This document shows, piece after piece, positions 1-14,813 of a stretch of 64,000 nt of DNA. The notes below the pieces were generated by a model, which did no database searches, had not been told where the DNA came from, and worked only from the letters and a program-made list of their open reading frames with translations. The stretch's first letter is position 1. Every line of letters begins with the position of its first letter. The position numbers were made by a program, and so were the translations under genes. This stretch comes from Tomocerus qinae (lineage: Eukaryota; Arthropoda; Collembola; Entomobryomorpha; Tomoceridae), in assembly GCA_020055645.1 (NCBI GenBank), contig CM034547.1:65073884-65137883 (forward strand), in the 5' to 3' direction.

Positions 1-3000
1 TAAATCCGCATTTCAATGATACTAATTATTACTAAATTTTCGGGAAACCTTTGATTACGCACACAATCCGAGGTAAGCAATAGTTATAGTAGTGCAGTTT
101 GGATTATAAAAGGAGCAGTATAATCATAGACACTATCGTTAGTATTCTTCAAAAACAGGTTGGCTGACATTTACAGATAGGATTGTGTAAGTAGGTCTCC
201 TTGATAAATGAAATGGATTTTACGGGGCCAATTGTATTCAATTTTTGCTAAGCACTTCAATTTATTTCTCTAGGAGCAACATGCAGGTAGATTTGTAACT
301 TTCCAGTTTACTACTAACAGTCATGGGATTTTAGAGCTACCACCAACCAGATTGCCTAACAGGTAATTGTGTCAAAGAATAAACGCAAGACTGCTAATGG
401 TGAATTGTTAGGGGCAAAGTTGTAACTATTTGCCTAGGTAAAAGCTTATAGTACTAAATAATAGTACTCTAGCCACCACGAAATTTCAATCTACAACGAA
501 AGTGCCATTGCCGCCATAAACTAAATTTTCAACATTACACAATCACGATGTTCATTGTCTTAATAAAGCACAATGGCTTCGTTTGTTGCTACTTCCAGTT
601 TCTTTATCCTGTTGTAAATCGTCGAAGCTGGGGCAATTTTGCGTGCCTCCATCCCATTTTTGCCAATGCAATCTTTATTAATTGTACCATGCAATTCAAG
701 GATTATACTACCAGAAGTAAACTAGAGAAACAATTCACATTTACAACTTTCTCCCATTGTCAGTTACCCTCTCACGGCATCTATCAATACGAACAACCCG
801 AGTTTATTGCATCCACAATTGCGGACCAGAAAGGTTAAGGAGACTTGGATGGATGGAGAAACTATTCTAAGTGGTAACAAAAATACCGCTGATGCATTCC
901 ACAGCCATTACCGCAATTGGCTCATTTGCTGTTGACGGAGTGTGTTTATTAGTCGCACTTATTTATATCTTTGTTCAATCTAACCACTAATGCATTTTAA
1001 GAATAGTACCTTCCGTTCCGACTGTAGAAAATACTTACCTCCTGTCAAACAACTATTGACCAACATAGATCGATGATCATGCCTAGATCTAAATATGTTA
1101 TCCTTGTGAATTATAGCATTGTCTTTGATAAGGACTACTTTTAAGTTGTGCGAGTATTGTCTATTGCCTACTAGTACCTATATCTATCTACTTACATACC
1201 AAGTAGATGTACTTACAACATACATTAAATGATGTTTAGTATACTTCAAATGCTGTCTAGACAATATTGTAGTTGTGGCCTGACAGAAAATCCCTGCAAC
1301 AGAGACATAGTGGCAGTGTCGCAGAATAATAAAAATAAATGTTTATAGTAGTATTAAGATTTCCGATTTGAACAATTGAAGGAATAGAGGAAACTATTAC
1401 ATAAGAATAACACATGAATTGGTGGGTATTACCCATACGGAAGGCTGGGCTATTTGAGTTTGACTACGCAGTGGATTTGATGTTGTGCATGTCGGTAGTA
1501 GGATGTAGAGTAGGGAAAGCAATGGGCACATTTAAGTGCTAATGTAAGTACTGCGTAATGTAATGGTATTACCTATAATATAAAGTAAGTATAACATATG
1601 TAAGTTATATTCTGGAGGAGAAGAAAGCAGCCACTAATAAATAAGTATAGCACTCTTAATAAAGCACAGATCTGTATAATGGGAGCATTTCCTGACCATC
1701 TGAACGTTGCCCCACAAAAACGAGCTTCCTGGTTGATCTTATTGGATTGGAATCGAATCACTCTTGTTGGTAGGAGGTCAGACCTTAAGAGGATCCTATT
1801 TGTCGGTCTTATGTGTACACATTTCTATGTATCACTGTCACCAGATGGAAAGATGATGGGATCTACACTGATGGTATTAGTCATGATTCTGACAGATGAG
1901 AAAATATTGTTGTGGCAGAGAAAGTGGTGAAAATAAGTGAGCTTTGTCACGGATAGCCACCAATGTGCTTCGTGCATTTACCAACCTTTGTGTTTACAGA
2001 AGTTACTACATTCTCATGGACACATGAACTCCTTCTGTCTGTCTACGTTCAAAGTTTACATTACATGCAGCCAAGATCCTCTGAACATGTCTATTCTACT
2101 CTTCGCAACATTATCTCTACTTCTGCTCTACCTTCAAATCAAGATGAAGGAGACAGACAAGCAAGATGGTCGTGACTTGTGAAAATTTGCCAGCGGATAT
2201 CTCCGAGGAATTCTTTTACTTACTTAAGTACAGCGTGTCTATTGTCTTTCCTGTTTAAGATAAGAATAAGAATGTAATTCAACAGTGTCTACTTATATAT
2301 AGGCATCCCACTTACAAACGTCGATTCTGCAGCCTAAGGTTGCGTTACGGAAAACTTATATAACAACTTTCACTCACTACTATTACTCAATCAGCATCCG
2401 ATGTAGATACTGCTCGATGCTACAAAAATCCCATTTCTGACATCCTTCTCTGTATTCATTGCCAGTCTCACTACAAAACCATTTGATTCTCCAATTTATA
2501 CGTTCCATGTTTGAGCACACTCCATATTAATACTTATATCTAGTTACGTAATCCAAATATAATGTCGAAATACTTATTTAATATACATCCTACAAATGCA
2601 ATAGATTTCAACTTTATACATCTGAATGTTGGTATTTCTATGATATGTATCTATTATGTATCTCCTTACAAAAGAGGTGACTGTAATCTTAATGAGCATA
2701 TTATAACAAACGAATAAGATACTCATTCATTATACAGAGCTCTCATTCATGCACGTCCTCGAATTTATGACGCCATGTTTATTCTACCGGAAATCTTTTC
2801 CTTGCGTTATTCTTTATAATCAACTCTTAAGAATTGATCAATATTATAGTAGTGTAGGTGTATTATTAGTCTAGAGAAAATATCTCAATATCTCAAGTGT
2901 AGAAATGTCAATAAATTATATAACTCATATAATATAGCTACAGTTTTCTTCCTCTTCATGAATACTTACATAATACTATACTCATTACTACGTAATTTCG

Positions 3001-6000
3001 AGCAACACTATACAATATAATAAGCAATGTATTTAGTGTGTTTATTAAATGTAAAAAAATACGATGATTTACTCGATGACCTACTTTGTAACCCCCAAGA
3101 GAAAGTATGGAAAGTTCACATTATTTAACTTAATCCGTAGTTTAATTATGGATAGAAAAGTGGACAGGGAGAGAAGGAAGCAACATTTTATGTAAATTGT
3201 CTAATTAATAGTAATACCCATCACATGTGTACCTAATTGCACGCTTGGATAGTAAATCATACAAGTGCAGGTATTTTTAATATCATGCTACCAAACAAGA
3301 TCTAGGCTGAAATCTGAGAAGCAATGAATTAATGAAACGTTAGACAGGAATCTGCTCATTCGTAAAAAGTTAGGTTTAATTAACATTTTTAATATTTATG
3401 AAATTATTAATGTAGTGCAGGTACAAGTAGCAATTAGGTACTACTTTGACAAACTCATCTATTGTATAATGCCCAAATTAAGCAGACTTTAAAAGATTGC
3501 ATTCTACAGCCACAATGCATATGTATAAATACATACTACTAACCCGCATTACACCCGTAGTGCACAAAAATGGTGAAATATTAACAATGGAACAACTACA
3601 GTTGTTGTTAGAGCACTTCCGACGATGAATTAAGTAAGACTCATAGGCATCTTACTCATAATTATTTCTCTCGAGTCTGGAGCCAGCATGACTGCGGTGT
3701 AATTGTAAAGTACGTAATTTAATAAACAGAGTTGTGTGTACCTACTTTATTAAGCTCAAATGAATGCCTAGTTTCGCCTTTGACCTTCCTCGTTTTAATA
3801 AGAAGAACAAGTACTCCAGACAAGGAGCATAATTAAAACTTTTCCTACGTTCTGCCAAGAAGTGGAAAAAAGGACGCGTGACAGACGGTTTTTCTCGTAA
3901 TTTAGTAGACATTTCGCGTTCTATCAAGTTGCAAAATCCCTTAAGACTCATATAATGATCTTTGCCAAAATTAAAATATTCTTTATGCGCAGGTAGATCG
4001 AGGTAGTTACACGTTTTGATGTTTTTTTAGTCTGGTTCAAGAACAACTCAAGTGTGCACTACCCTGACGTCTCATCTCTCGCATCCAAATCACAGAGAAC
4101 TGAAGCATCTTAAGTCCTTAAGAAGCAACTTAATTAGCTCTCCATTAATTTTACTGTTCCTGACTTAAGCAAAGTGCTTGAGAAACTTTCTATTTGCGTA
4201 TTGTTAGACCATTGTTTTCAATTTCCACTCTACAAATTAGTACCATAGGACAAATACGTGGAAGTTTAGCACGTAGCTGTGACTCCGCTAGGAAATATTA
4301 AGTTATGTGCGAATTATGGCATAGAGCGTTTATCCTGTACCTGCTTTGGTTTATTTAGCCTTTAGTAAAATCATGACAACTCTATGCATGCCATTGCAAG
4401 TCTAATTTTTATACTTTGACAGCTGTCAGGTTTCCCCGGGCAAAATTAAGCGAGGTGGATAAAATAACACATATCAAACGAGCTAAACTTCAAAATACAA
4501 TTAATAGCATTTACAAAGCATAGAGGTAATGAATGCTAACTGATTGGTCCTATAACAGAAATGTCACAGAGAATTGAAACCCTTTTATTACTGAGTATTT
4601 GTCCACCTTTCGGTGGGCAATGAGATATATACTTACTTTCAGTATGCAAATTACAAACTAAATCAATATAGCGTATTACTAAAGGCCCAGATGGAAAATT
4701 ATTGATGATGTGCAAAGTTTCCTCAGTTTGATGATTCTATCTCCTCGTCTGTTTTAAATACGGAAAGTTGTACCTGTTAGCAAAAACATAATAACTACAT
4801 TTGCTCGGAATCAAACTTTCTTATTTGAATGCTGAATTCTCGAATACAGATATTTTTGACAATGTACCCATCTTTGAATCAAAGCATTGTTACGATAAAT
4901 TATTCCAGTAACTTTTCCGAAAGAAAATGATCGTCAAAAAGTTAGAAATAGATGTCGATTGCTTTTGTCCTATTATCATTTTAGAGCCAACCAAGCTATG
5001 ATTTATGCAAAAAGGAAGTATAAACTAAGTAAGTTTTATTAATAGTTAAGGACAATATTATTAAGTCACAAAACAAAATTGGCAATTGCCATTGTAGCCT
5101 ACTAGTAAATAGTTTGTTTCTTAGTTTGTAACAAAGAAAAAAGATTATGATAGTTAAGTTTGATATAAGCACTAATATTCAATGGCTATACTTTACTGGA
5201 TTCGATAAGTGATAAGGGTCATAATATGAAATTGTAGACATTGTATCATAGACCCTGAATGGAGCTCCACAGCATTCATTATTGTGGAATGACGAATGAA
5301 AGCGTTGTTGTAATGCCGAGACCACCCTACCACCCATACACATATGAACGACGAACCTTTCCCTAAATACATGAATTTAGTATCATGAATACTAAATAAT
5401 ATAGTGGCATTAACATGCATTATTGTTGTAAGGGACTGATATTTGTTTGCCTGGGCCTGGCTCGACAGGATGATGTAGTCTAAAAGTACAAGTTTTTGAA
5501 GTGAAATGTTAAGCGAGGGAGATTGGGAAATATGGTCTCAAAAACATCGAAAAGGAAACAAACGGTTAGTTACTGGCGTAAAGTAAACATAATTCCAGTA
5601 AATAGTAGCATAGCAGAAACGCTATAGTAGGCACCGGCTACACGCGAATCTGCTTGGCCTTCTAAAAGTTAAAACCCTTCTTTCATCCGGCTCCGGCCAA
5701 GCTTCTATCTTCGGGGCAACATGAAATCGACAAAGTATATATGCTAACATTTTATTGCATCCTACCCTACCTAATCCTTCTGATTCTAAATCGCAACTCT
5801 ACATACAGTATATCTGTAGCTTATTCTTACAGCATGGTATAGTAATAATTAGGCACAATAATAATGTACGGTTTGTATTACATCGTTATACCTTACGACT
5901 ACGAACGACATTAATAAAATCGAAGTGTTACAAATAAGTAAAGTAAATTGAGCAAAGAATAGTAAAAATTGATATGAGTGCTGAAAGAGCTTACCTGTGA

Positions 6001-9000
6001 TGAATTGGCAAAGTTTTAGATATCTGTAGGCTATGATGGCTGGGTGATGAATGAAGAAGAGTTCAGCTTCTCAACCTTTGCTTTCTTTATGTAATAAGGT
6101 AAGAGATCGACGAATAGTGGTTATTCCCAAAACAATGACATAAATGAATTTTCTGCTTCTCTGAAATGTTTGTAAATTGCTGAATGTACCTAGAAAGATT
6201 GTCACGTAGACGTTCAAAGTTATTACAATTGCGAAAATTGTGATTGTATCTAGTTTTAAGTACAGTTGACAAGTGACAGAAGCCCGAAGTAGATTTTGGA
6301 CAAGTTGCTACTCGGAATATCAAATGTACAATAAATAGCAGTTACGACATAATTATTGTGGAAAAGAGCCACATGATATGAACGAAACGCCATAAACTGA
6401 TGCTCAGTGTTCCAGTAATGTCACTTTGGCATACTGCAAGAAAATTAGGGGTGGTAGGAAATAGAAAGAAACCGTATTCGACAGTGTGTAATTTGAATTA
6501 TGACATTTACATGACAGGTTATGGAAATAGTTTTGTTTGATTGAGCGTTTTTATCTTTCTCACTCGCTAACCGTCGCACTTTTGATTCATTCGAGTTTAT
6601 ATTTTTCAAGTGAAGTGTGATGTTTTTTCTACAACTGTATCGTTAGAAGCACTGGAAGTACTATAATAGTTGAGTCAGTTATGCAAACAGTAATATCAAT
6701 TCAGGTGAGTAGCATCAAAGATTATTAGTGGTTTATGCATTGGGTTTGATTGACAAAATCATCATGCAGATGCCATCGCATTGCAGTAATTTGTCACACG
6801 TCCAATATGATGGATCAGGCCATAAATCTACATTTTTGCACGTAGCAAAAACGGTTAACTCGAGTTTGCTGACTAGTACGTGCAAAGTATAGAATTTCGT
6901 TGTGCTCCCACAGCGGGTTTAGTGTTCAGAGTTATTTTTGGACGTAGCCAAGTTCTTCAATGTTAACTTGGGAGGAGCAAAAAAGAAAAAGACGTATGTA
7001 TTATTTATAATGTTGTGAGAATTCCGTGAACATGTTTAAGTAGGTATGTTTATTATGTGATGAATTGACAGGAGTGTAAATAGTGAATTGCCTTGTGGGC
7101 CGAAGAGCACTGATGTTATTTTAGTGTCTCAGGTAGTTTGAGTTAAATAATAGAAGTGCAATTTCCTTTCGGTAGGTTTTGTTGGGGCAAACCTTTGGCT
7201 TAATCAAATTACAATGTTAATTATTCTTCGTTTCCGTGCACTGTTGTCAGTGGTTCTGTACTAGTAGTAGATATCTTGAGAGAAGAATTATCTTTGGTAC
7301 TTGTGAACATTTATAAGTCTGCGAGTCTCTTTTCTTGAGTTTGAAGTAGGAGGTTTGACTTATTTTATTACTTTACGCATTGTCAGGGAGGACAGAATTA
7401 AAAGGAGTCTAATTAAGTTAGTGAATTAGCTAAGTAGAGTTGCGGGTGGATTGGTTCTCTGGGAGAGAAATTAAAGAGGTATAGGTTAAGACGACTAAGT
7501 TTTGTTAAATAAAGTCAAGAATAGGCAATATTATTGTAGAATGATAATACGTAAGTAGTACTATATAAGTCTGATTCAGTTAAGTCTAGGAGTTGGCACA
7601 CTAAGTAAGTAAGTACAATACGGGGTCGACTTAAGTAAACCAGAGAGAAAGCAAATAAGCAGCTTTTCTTTTTGAAAACTGGGAGTATCACCTAAATTCA
7701 ATGGCGAACTGAATTGAAGTGGACTGGGTCGGGGTAAGATAACAATGATAATGTAGATAAATGAATGTATGTGGATGGGGATAGAGATAGGATTCAACGA
7801 GTATTTAGTTTTTGTCCAGGCGAGACACAAGTCGCACTCAGATAATAATATATAGTGTCTGGAGATGGAGAACAGAGCAAGAGCAATGAGAGTATGTACC
7901 TTTGTATTTGCCTAATACAAAGTGAAGTGTGTGCTGGCTTTTTCAGACGTTGAGACGAACTTTACCTTGGAGTGGCAATGGAGTGGGGCTGAGATGTAAT
8001 ACTTAGTAATGTGCAATGCAATGCGAAATGAGCGAGGAGAGTAGGGAAACTCACATCACATCAGTGAATTCAGTCAGATCAGAGTGGAGTTCTAGACGAG
8101 AGTAAGTAGACGAGACTCTGCTTCCTCTCACAATCAGACACGACAGAATCACAGTTCGGTTCTTTTTCAACCTCCAGCTTAGTTAGACCCAGATCCACTG
8201 CAACTCCCAGCCTTTACTTCAATTACATGGCCTGCCTGCCTTCACCCGGCTCTTGCTGCTCTTGACGCAACCGTGAATCTAATGTGGAGCAGCTACGTAT
8301 CTCCCCAACTTTCCACTCCGTAGACTACAGACTTACTTACTTAGCCCACATACGGACGGAAGGAAACCCGCTTTCTCTTATACCTTACTCTACACGATCC
8401 TCTACTACTTCTACCTACACCAAATGCTATCTAATGGAAACCAACTTTCTTTAAATTGCTGAAAAGAAGCAAAAGTCATCCCTTACTTTTCTTTCCACAA
8501 AATTGCATACACTTGTAATGGGATGTGTACTACTTGAGACAGGGCTCGTTCGTCCCTTCCTACTTGCCATTCTTTCATCTTCAGAAATGTTCATTACACA
8601 CAATTGTTACCATTTTAAATTAAAACTATTGTAACTACAATCTGTGTAAGAAGTTGTAACAATAGAATATTTCTTTCTTCTTTGGTTAAACATTTTCATA
8701 TTTCCGAAACGGAGATCTTTTGAAAACGTCTTATCAGACCCATGTCATAATAACCTCTAATTTTTACAATGCAAGGACTTTTACTTGGTAGAGATTCTCT
8801 TACACTGCACATTTCAGACTTTTGCTTTCTCTGCTTTGGTATTGTCTGCATCTGTATAGCGAAATCAGCACAATAGGATTTTCTGAAGCTTTTTTGTTAT
8901 AAAGTAAGTACATTTTAACCAGTTGTTCTATTTCAGATCCTTCCTTTTTCGATTGTAATTTGTACATGTCAGTATCTCATTTACTTGGTAAATTAGTACC

Positions 9001-10208
9001 TCGTTATTTGCTAATTAGACAAATACATAGAATTGTTGCCACACTTTTACATCGTTATATCAAGTACATAGATTACATCAGTTGTCTATCATTAGATGCA
9101 TACTTAATGTAGGTGTCTTTTGTACAGGTGTTCTCAATTTCGCAGTACTGCTATGTTCGTGGTTACTGACATCTGACTATTGTAATATGATCAGAAACGA
9201 CGAAAGAAAAATCGAAAGACTAATTGCCTCTGGAGTTTAAGCGTAGACGTAGAATACGGGTAACAGAGGTAATTTGCTTCGTGGTAGAATAACAATACAG
9301 ACAGTTCAAAGTAAAACCTTCACAAAGTGCATGCATCTAAAATGAGATAGAAGCTCTGCAAGTTTTCTTTTATCTATTTAAATGCAATTGACATTTAAAC
9401 CCTCTCATTTCATAACTTCATAATAATTAGTAAGGTTCTATTTGGCTTAGTCTCAGTTTCAGAATTGAAAATAGTTTTTCTTCCTCGTATCATTTTCTTC
9501 AGGAATAAGTCCTCAGAAAAACCTTCCCTTCCATAGGTGCATGCTAAGGCTGGACAATTTGATTTCCTTTCCTATTATCCCTACACAGTATAGGTTTGAA
9601 TCAGAGTGTACTAACATCGAGCACAATGATAATATCAATAACATCAAATGGATCGCTTCAACATTAAGACTGGTTGATGTAGCATCATCCTATCGTAGAC
9701 GAGGGGCTAAGAGTGTGGTATTGTTATAGTTATAATAAAATAATATTTCTATGGATGATGTGTTCACCGAAGAGTCAACTACCTTTTAGTTTAAACTTCT
9801 TATTAAACGAAAATCCAATTCTTTGTTCAAAACATGCCAACACAAGTTGGCTAGCAAGAGTGTTGATTGGTTGTAATTATTTCATCAACAACTGACCAAC
9901 TTGTATATAATTTCAGTGCCCTTATCACGGTAGCATATGTCAGTGTCAGGTGTTTAATTAATTAAAACATTAAAGGACCTTGAGCCTACTTAGGTTTGAA
10001 TAAACGAAAGTTATGCTTTGACTCTTTTATTCACATGTCTAATTTTTTGTACTCACCTTGTTAGTAACTGAGATGTTACTTTGATCTCATTGTGGAATGC
10101 TAGTTTCGTAAGTACCAGATGAGAATAGGGTACATCATGTTCCGACGTTGCCGATCCATAAGTATGCATAATTCTAATATTATGTTCGTACAAAAAGTCA
10201 ATTATATA
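1..10208. other. gene-poor AT-rich DNA, no supported gene
   Basis: All open frames here are under 100 codons, have no recognisable domain, and none shows exon-like flanks joined to a family I know. No long inverted repeat or transposase fragment was seen. The stretch about 8,041-8,330 is visibly less AT-rich than its surroundings and could be a noncoding first exon or regulatory block, but nothing in the sequence proves it. The region may be intergenic or a long intron. Confidence 0.5.
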
Positions 10209-10429
10209 AGAGTATTCATATAAGTTTGGACAATACGATTAAAGAACAATAAAACCGATAAGAAAATATAATGGACAAGTTCGTGCTTCAGTGAGCACGA
10301 ACAAAGGTGCTCACTGATGCGAGAACTCGTCTATTATTCATGCTCACTGAAGCAGGACCTCGTCTATTATATTTTCTTATCGGTTTTATTGTTCTTCAAT
10401 CTTATTGTCCAAACTTGTATGAATACTCT
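10209..10429. repeat. foldback element with ~60-bp inverted arms
   Basis: The left arm (about 10,209-10,270) and right arm (about 10,366-10,429) are near-perfect reverse complements. They share tips AGAGTATTC and GAATACTCT and the inner block ACCGATAAGAAAATATAAT. The ~95-bp centre holds a second hairpin, GTTCGTGCT-tcagtg-AGCACGAAC, and degenerate repeats of GCTCACTGA. The structure is that of a small non-autonomous foldback or MITE. No clear target duplication was found. Confidence 0.75.
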
Positions 10430-13236
10430 AATACCTGCTAAGTCATACCTGAATCATGACCCATATGATAATAACACTAATTATATCACTGAATCATGTT
10501 ATGTGCCTATTTAGCACTACACGAATACATAAAGTGTACATATCATTTTTGCACTAAATTTTACTGATATCTAACATGCTTTGTATGAACATGATTAATT
10601 GATATTTCACTTGCAGTTAGGAAAATACTATTTTCAATTCAGATTTTCAGATAATGACTCTTTGAAGCAAAATTATATACTTTTAGGCAATTACCATTTT
10701 CATAATAACTCGAATAGTATTATGCATCACAATTGCACATAACTTTCATAAGAATTTAGTCTGAAGCATTATGTTATTTACACTTTGTTGTGCTACTGTC
10801 GCCAGTTTTTTAAATTCATCCAAAGCATCGCACAAACTTTAAACACAGAACTAACAATAACATTCAAATACTTTCACTTCACGCACGTTGGATAAATTGC
10901 ATAGGATTGATTTATACACTAATGAAAGCACGCCCTTAAATAATAGGAAACGTAGCTTATGTGCTAACAAACACTAATTCGGCAAGAACCAAAAACAATT
11001 GCATTACTTACAGTACCGCACATTTAGCAAAAAATTATCAAAAAACAGCTAAATTTAATAGCAAGTAGAGGGCAATAGTAGAATTGATAGAACATGGTAG
11101 AAAACGTTAGAGAAGGGTGTGTGAGGGCTGTGAGGCTAGACTTGGAGAAATGCTGCATGGACTGACTGGTGTGTGTACATAAATCTGGAATCGTGGAGCA
11201 AGGGCACACTCAAATAAATCATCCTCTCTTCGGAATTAATTCAAATGTAATGACGTATACGGTGCTGAATTAATGCTGGGCAAATGTCTCATGAATATCC
11301 TCTCTTCGCTTTCTCCATTTACTACAAAGTGCAGTGGCTTCAGTCTTGTAGACGAAAGAATCAACTCTCCTGCCTATTTCCCATCTCCCATTTTTCTGTA
11401 TTTACATTAGAGAGAGGAATTTACAGAGAAATGGGGAATGAATAAGTATAAAATACTTAGAAACGATAAGCTTTTCTACTTTGCTGTACAGCGTAACACA
11501 TAACACGACATTCTTGTCAGACAATCCAACCGCAGCAATACAGTGTCCAACTGTTTTGTGAGAGAAAGATCGTCAGGTCACGGATCCTGGATTAATAATA
11601 TCATCAAAAGCGAATAGAAATCAAAACTGGGACTCTACTATGATTAACTAGACAAAAATAAAGTAAATACATGAACATTAGTTAAATGTACAGGACTAAG
11701 TCACATAACTACTGCTTGTTACGTGCTCTGCTGATCTACAAACTTAGAAGGACCGCACGAAATAAAATAGCAACAGAAATTTGTAGTAAAATGTAGGAAT
11801 GTTTGAAAAGGAAACTACTACTACGAAGCCAAATTGTGTACGCAGTGTACAGTTTCATCTAGGTATATTATATGATCGACAAATACTATAGTATACTTAC
11901 CGTAATGGCAAACAAAAACATTTCGGGAAATCTATTGACAAAACAATGCTTTTGCATAAATCTAACAATACTTTGTTTCCTTTCCATTGAACTTGAACTG
12001 ACAGCTTATGATATGATGTTTATAGTATATGCAAGCGACCTCTTTCTCCGTTATCCCATTTTGGGCTATCAATTTCTATTTGTTTTACCGAAATGATTCA
12101 TTGGTTTTTGTCAACGTATTTCAGTTCACTGCGAGATGTTCATGTACTCAGTACTCGCGGAGCAATTTAATCATCTTTAATACAATAGCTTAATACAATA
12201 GCTGTGCCGTAAAAAAATGAAAATATATATGACCTGAGTGCGCTAGAAATATTTTTTATAAAACACTAATCTTAGGTAAATGAAATACAAACATGGAATC
12301 AGTTATATTCATAGTCAGCTATTGTTGGCCTAGTACATTATTTCAAACAAGAAGTGGCAAGGACTCTGTTGAAGTGAGCACTAGTTGAAAAGAGTAGGCA
12401 TATCAGGCAGTTAGATGGTAGGTAGCTAAATAGTCGATTCTTCAGCGCTTGTGGGAAACTGCTGACGTTAAAGTATTGTCTTTCAAAGACAGAATTCGAG
12501 TAGGACGACTAATGAAATGGAACAAATGTCCATTAATGTGGTGGAACTAAATCAATATGGTCTTCATTAAGGGAAAGACAAGTCTGGACAGCCTTGTTCA
12601 TTAGAGAAAAGTATAATGCTAACAAAAGTGAGAATTCTTGGTAAAGCTAATGAAGGCCCAACACAATAAATGCAACCTGAGCACATAGATTCTCGTTGCT
12701 TCACTCCTTCTCACTCTTCAAAAGCCCACAGATTAGAGTTAAATCATTTAATTCGTCTCGTCATTACTCATCACTTTCCCTTTTGCACGCATGTCACTGT
12801 TCCGTTCCGCATAACAAAAACTGACTCATTGGGATTTATATTACATTATATAATAGATTCTTAGCCAACTCGTGGACAAAACAGGAATAATGCCAAGTAG
12901 GAATAATGCACACAGCTACTTTTAGTTATTTCTTTAGAGGGTATGTTTTCTATTTATTCTTATTATTAATTTTATAACAAAATGGTATTCTACCTATACA
13001 TTTCCGAAGGCAAAAGGGTAAAATGATATTTAGGGAATTTTTGTATAGTAATTGAGGTAAATCACTGGAATTTCACGAATGCGTTAATGCATCTGCATAA
13101 AAATATGTTGTCAAAAACAAACATTTCATTAAATCTAAGATCAACATAAAACAGTTATGCTAATGCGAACAGGTCTTATCTAATTACATTTAGGCCTTGA
13201 GCAGTTGCTAATTATGCGGTTTTCAATTCTTTATAG
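10430..13236. other. no supported gene
   Basis: Only short open frames without recognisable domains. A small direct duplication (TTAATACAATAGC, about 12,177-12,202) is the only local structure noted. Confidence 0.45.
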
Positions 13237-13424
13237 TAAGGAGTTTCAAAGCACGAAAAATGAGCAACTTTTTCCGCTCAAGTTTCTCTTTTGCTCAATT
13301 CACTCATAAAATATTTGCATTGCGCATGCGAAAATACTCAATTGCGGGCTCACTTATTACTTACAAAAAAGGAACGAAAATCATCCTTATTTTACTCATA
13401 AGATTTACTTTTCACTCTTACACC

Positions 13425-14677
13425 ATGGCAGCCAAAAAAAATAAAACAGTGAGTAAAAATTGTGTTACAACTAAAAGTTCAACATTTCGTTGGACTGAGG
13501 ATATCAAACAGGACATGGCTATCTTTGTCAGTGAAAATTACGGTTGCTACAAGGTAAGCTGTTCCCTGGCATCTCGATTATTATACCTTAAAAATTAGCT
13601 AATAAATTGCTGCAAACTTCATAAAATTTATTGATACATAATTTCATTTAGGCTTCCTCAAAATCTGTATTTCTGCGTAAAATGAAGGCTGAGTTACCAC
13701 CCCTTGGAGCAATCACTGAGAAACAATTGCTAAATGGGTTCGACAGAATCATCAAATGTTACACGGGTGTTAAGAAGTCTCTTTTGCAATCCGGATTTGG
13801 CATTGATCCAGAAAAGGACAAAACACTTGAAAAAGGCAGCTAAATATATTCATTTATTTTCATTTATGATTCATGATAGGACTTTTGGTATTAACATAGT
13901 ATCAACTAGATTAATTTTTCAAAAGGTTGGATTATCAAAATATGCCCATACTTCGATGTCCTCGACTCGGTATTAGGAACAAGACCAAATATCAATCCTC
14001 CGTATGTAGAAATGTCAACAGGATTTGGGGAAATTCGCCTTCCTCTACCTCCAACGAAACCTAATGAGAACCCAGATGAATACAATTTCGAAGATATTGG
14101 AGCTGTAGAAGATAATGAAGTCTCCAATGAGAATTCCTTCAACTCAATTGGCCAAAACAGTGATGATGATTTATGTGTCATCGAAAAAAACAGCAATCGA
14201 GACCAAACTGCAAGTGTTGAGACACCGATCAGTGTTGCTAAAAAGACTGACAAAGTTGAAAAAGAATGCGACGATCCAGCTGTGACAAAATACGTGAAAG
14301 AAGCTTTCGCTAGAATAGGTGTCAAGCGTTCGAATTCAGGACCAAAGACAGCAATGGCATCTTTTTCTGAAATTATGGATAATAAAATGTTGGAAGTTAA
14401 AGATGTGGAAAATAAAAAACTTAAACTTGAAGAATCTAAATTTGAACACTTCAAATTGTTAGAACAACGGCGACTAGACATTGACATTCTGCGCGTCACT
14501 GAACAATGTGAACTGGATCGACAAAAATTTGAATTTGAGAAAGAAGAAAAAAATCGAGATCTCCAATTTCGAAGAGAAAGCCAATCTTTTGAATTAATGA
14601 AAATTGAGAAGGCCGGTGAAATGGAAATTAAAAAGTTAGAGTTGCAGATTGAGCTAGAGAAAGCTAAACGGTCTTAA
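13425..14677 (+). CDS. Harbinger accessory protein, Myb/SANT-like, three exons
   Basis: In this superfamily the accessory protein binds DNA and helps bring the transposase to the nucleus and to the element ends. I read three exons: 13,425-13,553, 13,652-13,835 and 13,926-14,677, about 354 codons, all in phase. The start is CACCATGG, a strong initiation context. Exon 1 has the F-R-W-T opening of a Myb/SANT-like domain. Exon 2 has the conserved KCYTGVKKSLLQSGFGID block. Exon 3 opens with W then YFDVLDSVLGTRP, followed by an acidic linker and a charged coiled coil rich in Glu and Lys from about codon 255 to the end. The first intron is GTAAGC...TTTAG. The second (90 bp) needs a GC donor, AAAAAG|GCAGCT; without it the frame stops three codons later. 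The protein looks otherwise intact. Confidence 0.75.
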
Positions 14678-14813
14678 ATTTTATTTACGTAAACAACATT
14701 ACAGAAATTACTGCTAATTATGTAATTTTTTAAATACTTAAGAAGTAAAATATTCTAATACAATTTAGAACATATCTAATCCTCACCGAATTAGCAATAT
14801 TTAGAAACAAATT

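Noticed and set aside
13906..14499. 197-codon minus-strand open frame
   Set aside because: It is the antisense shadow of the Harbinger accessory exon 3 and has no recognisable domain.
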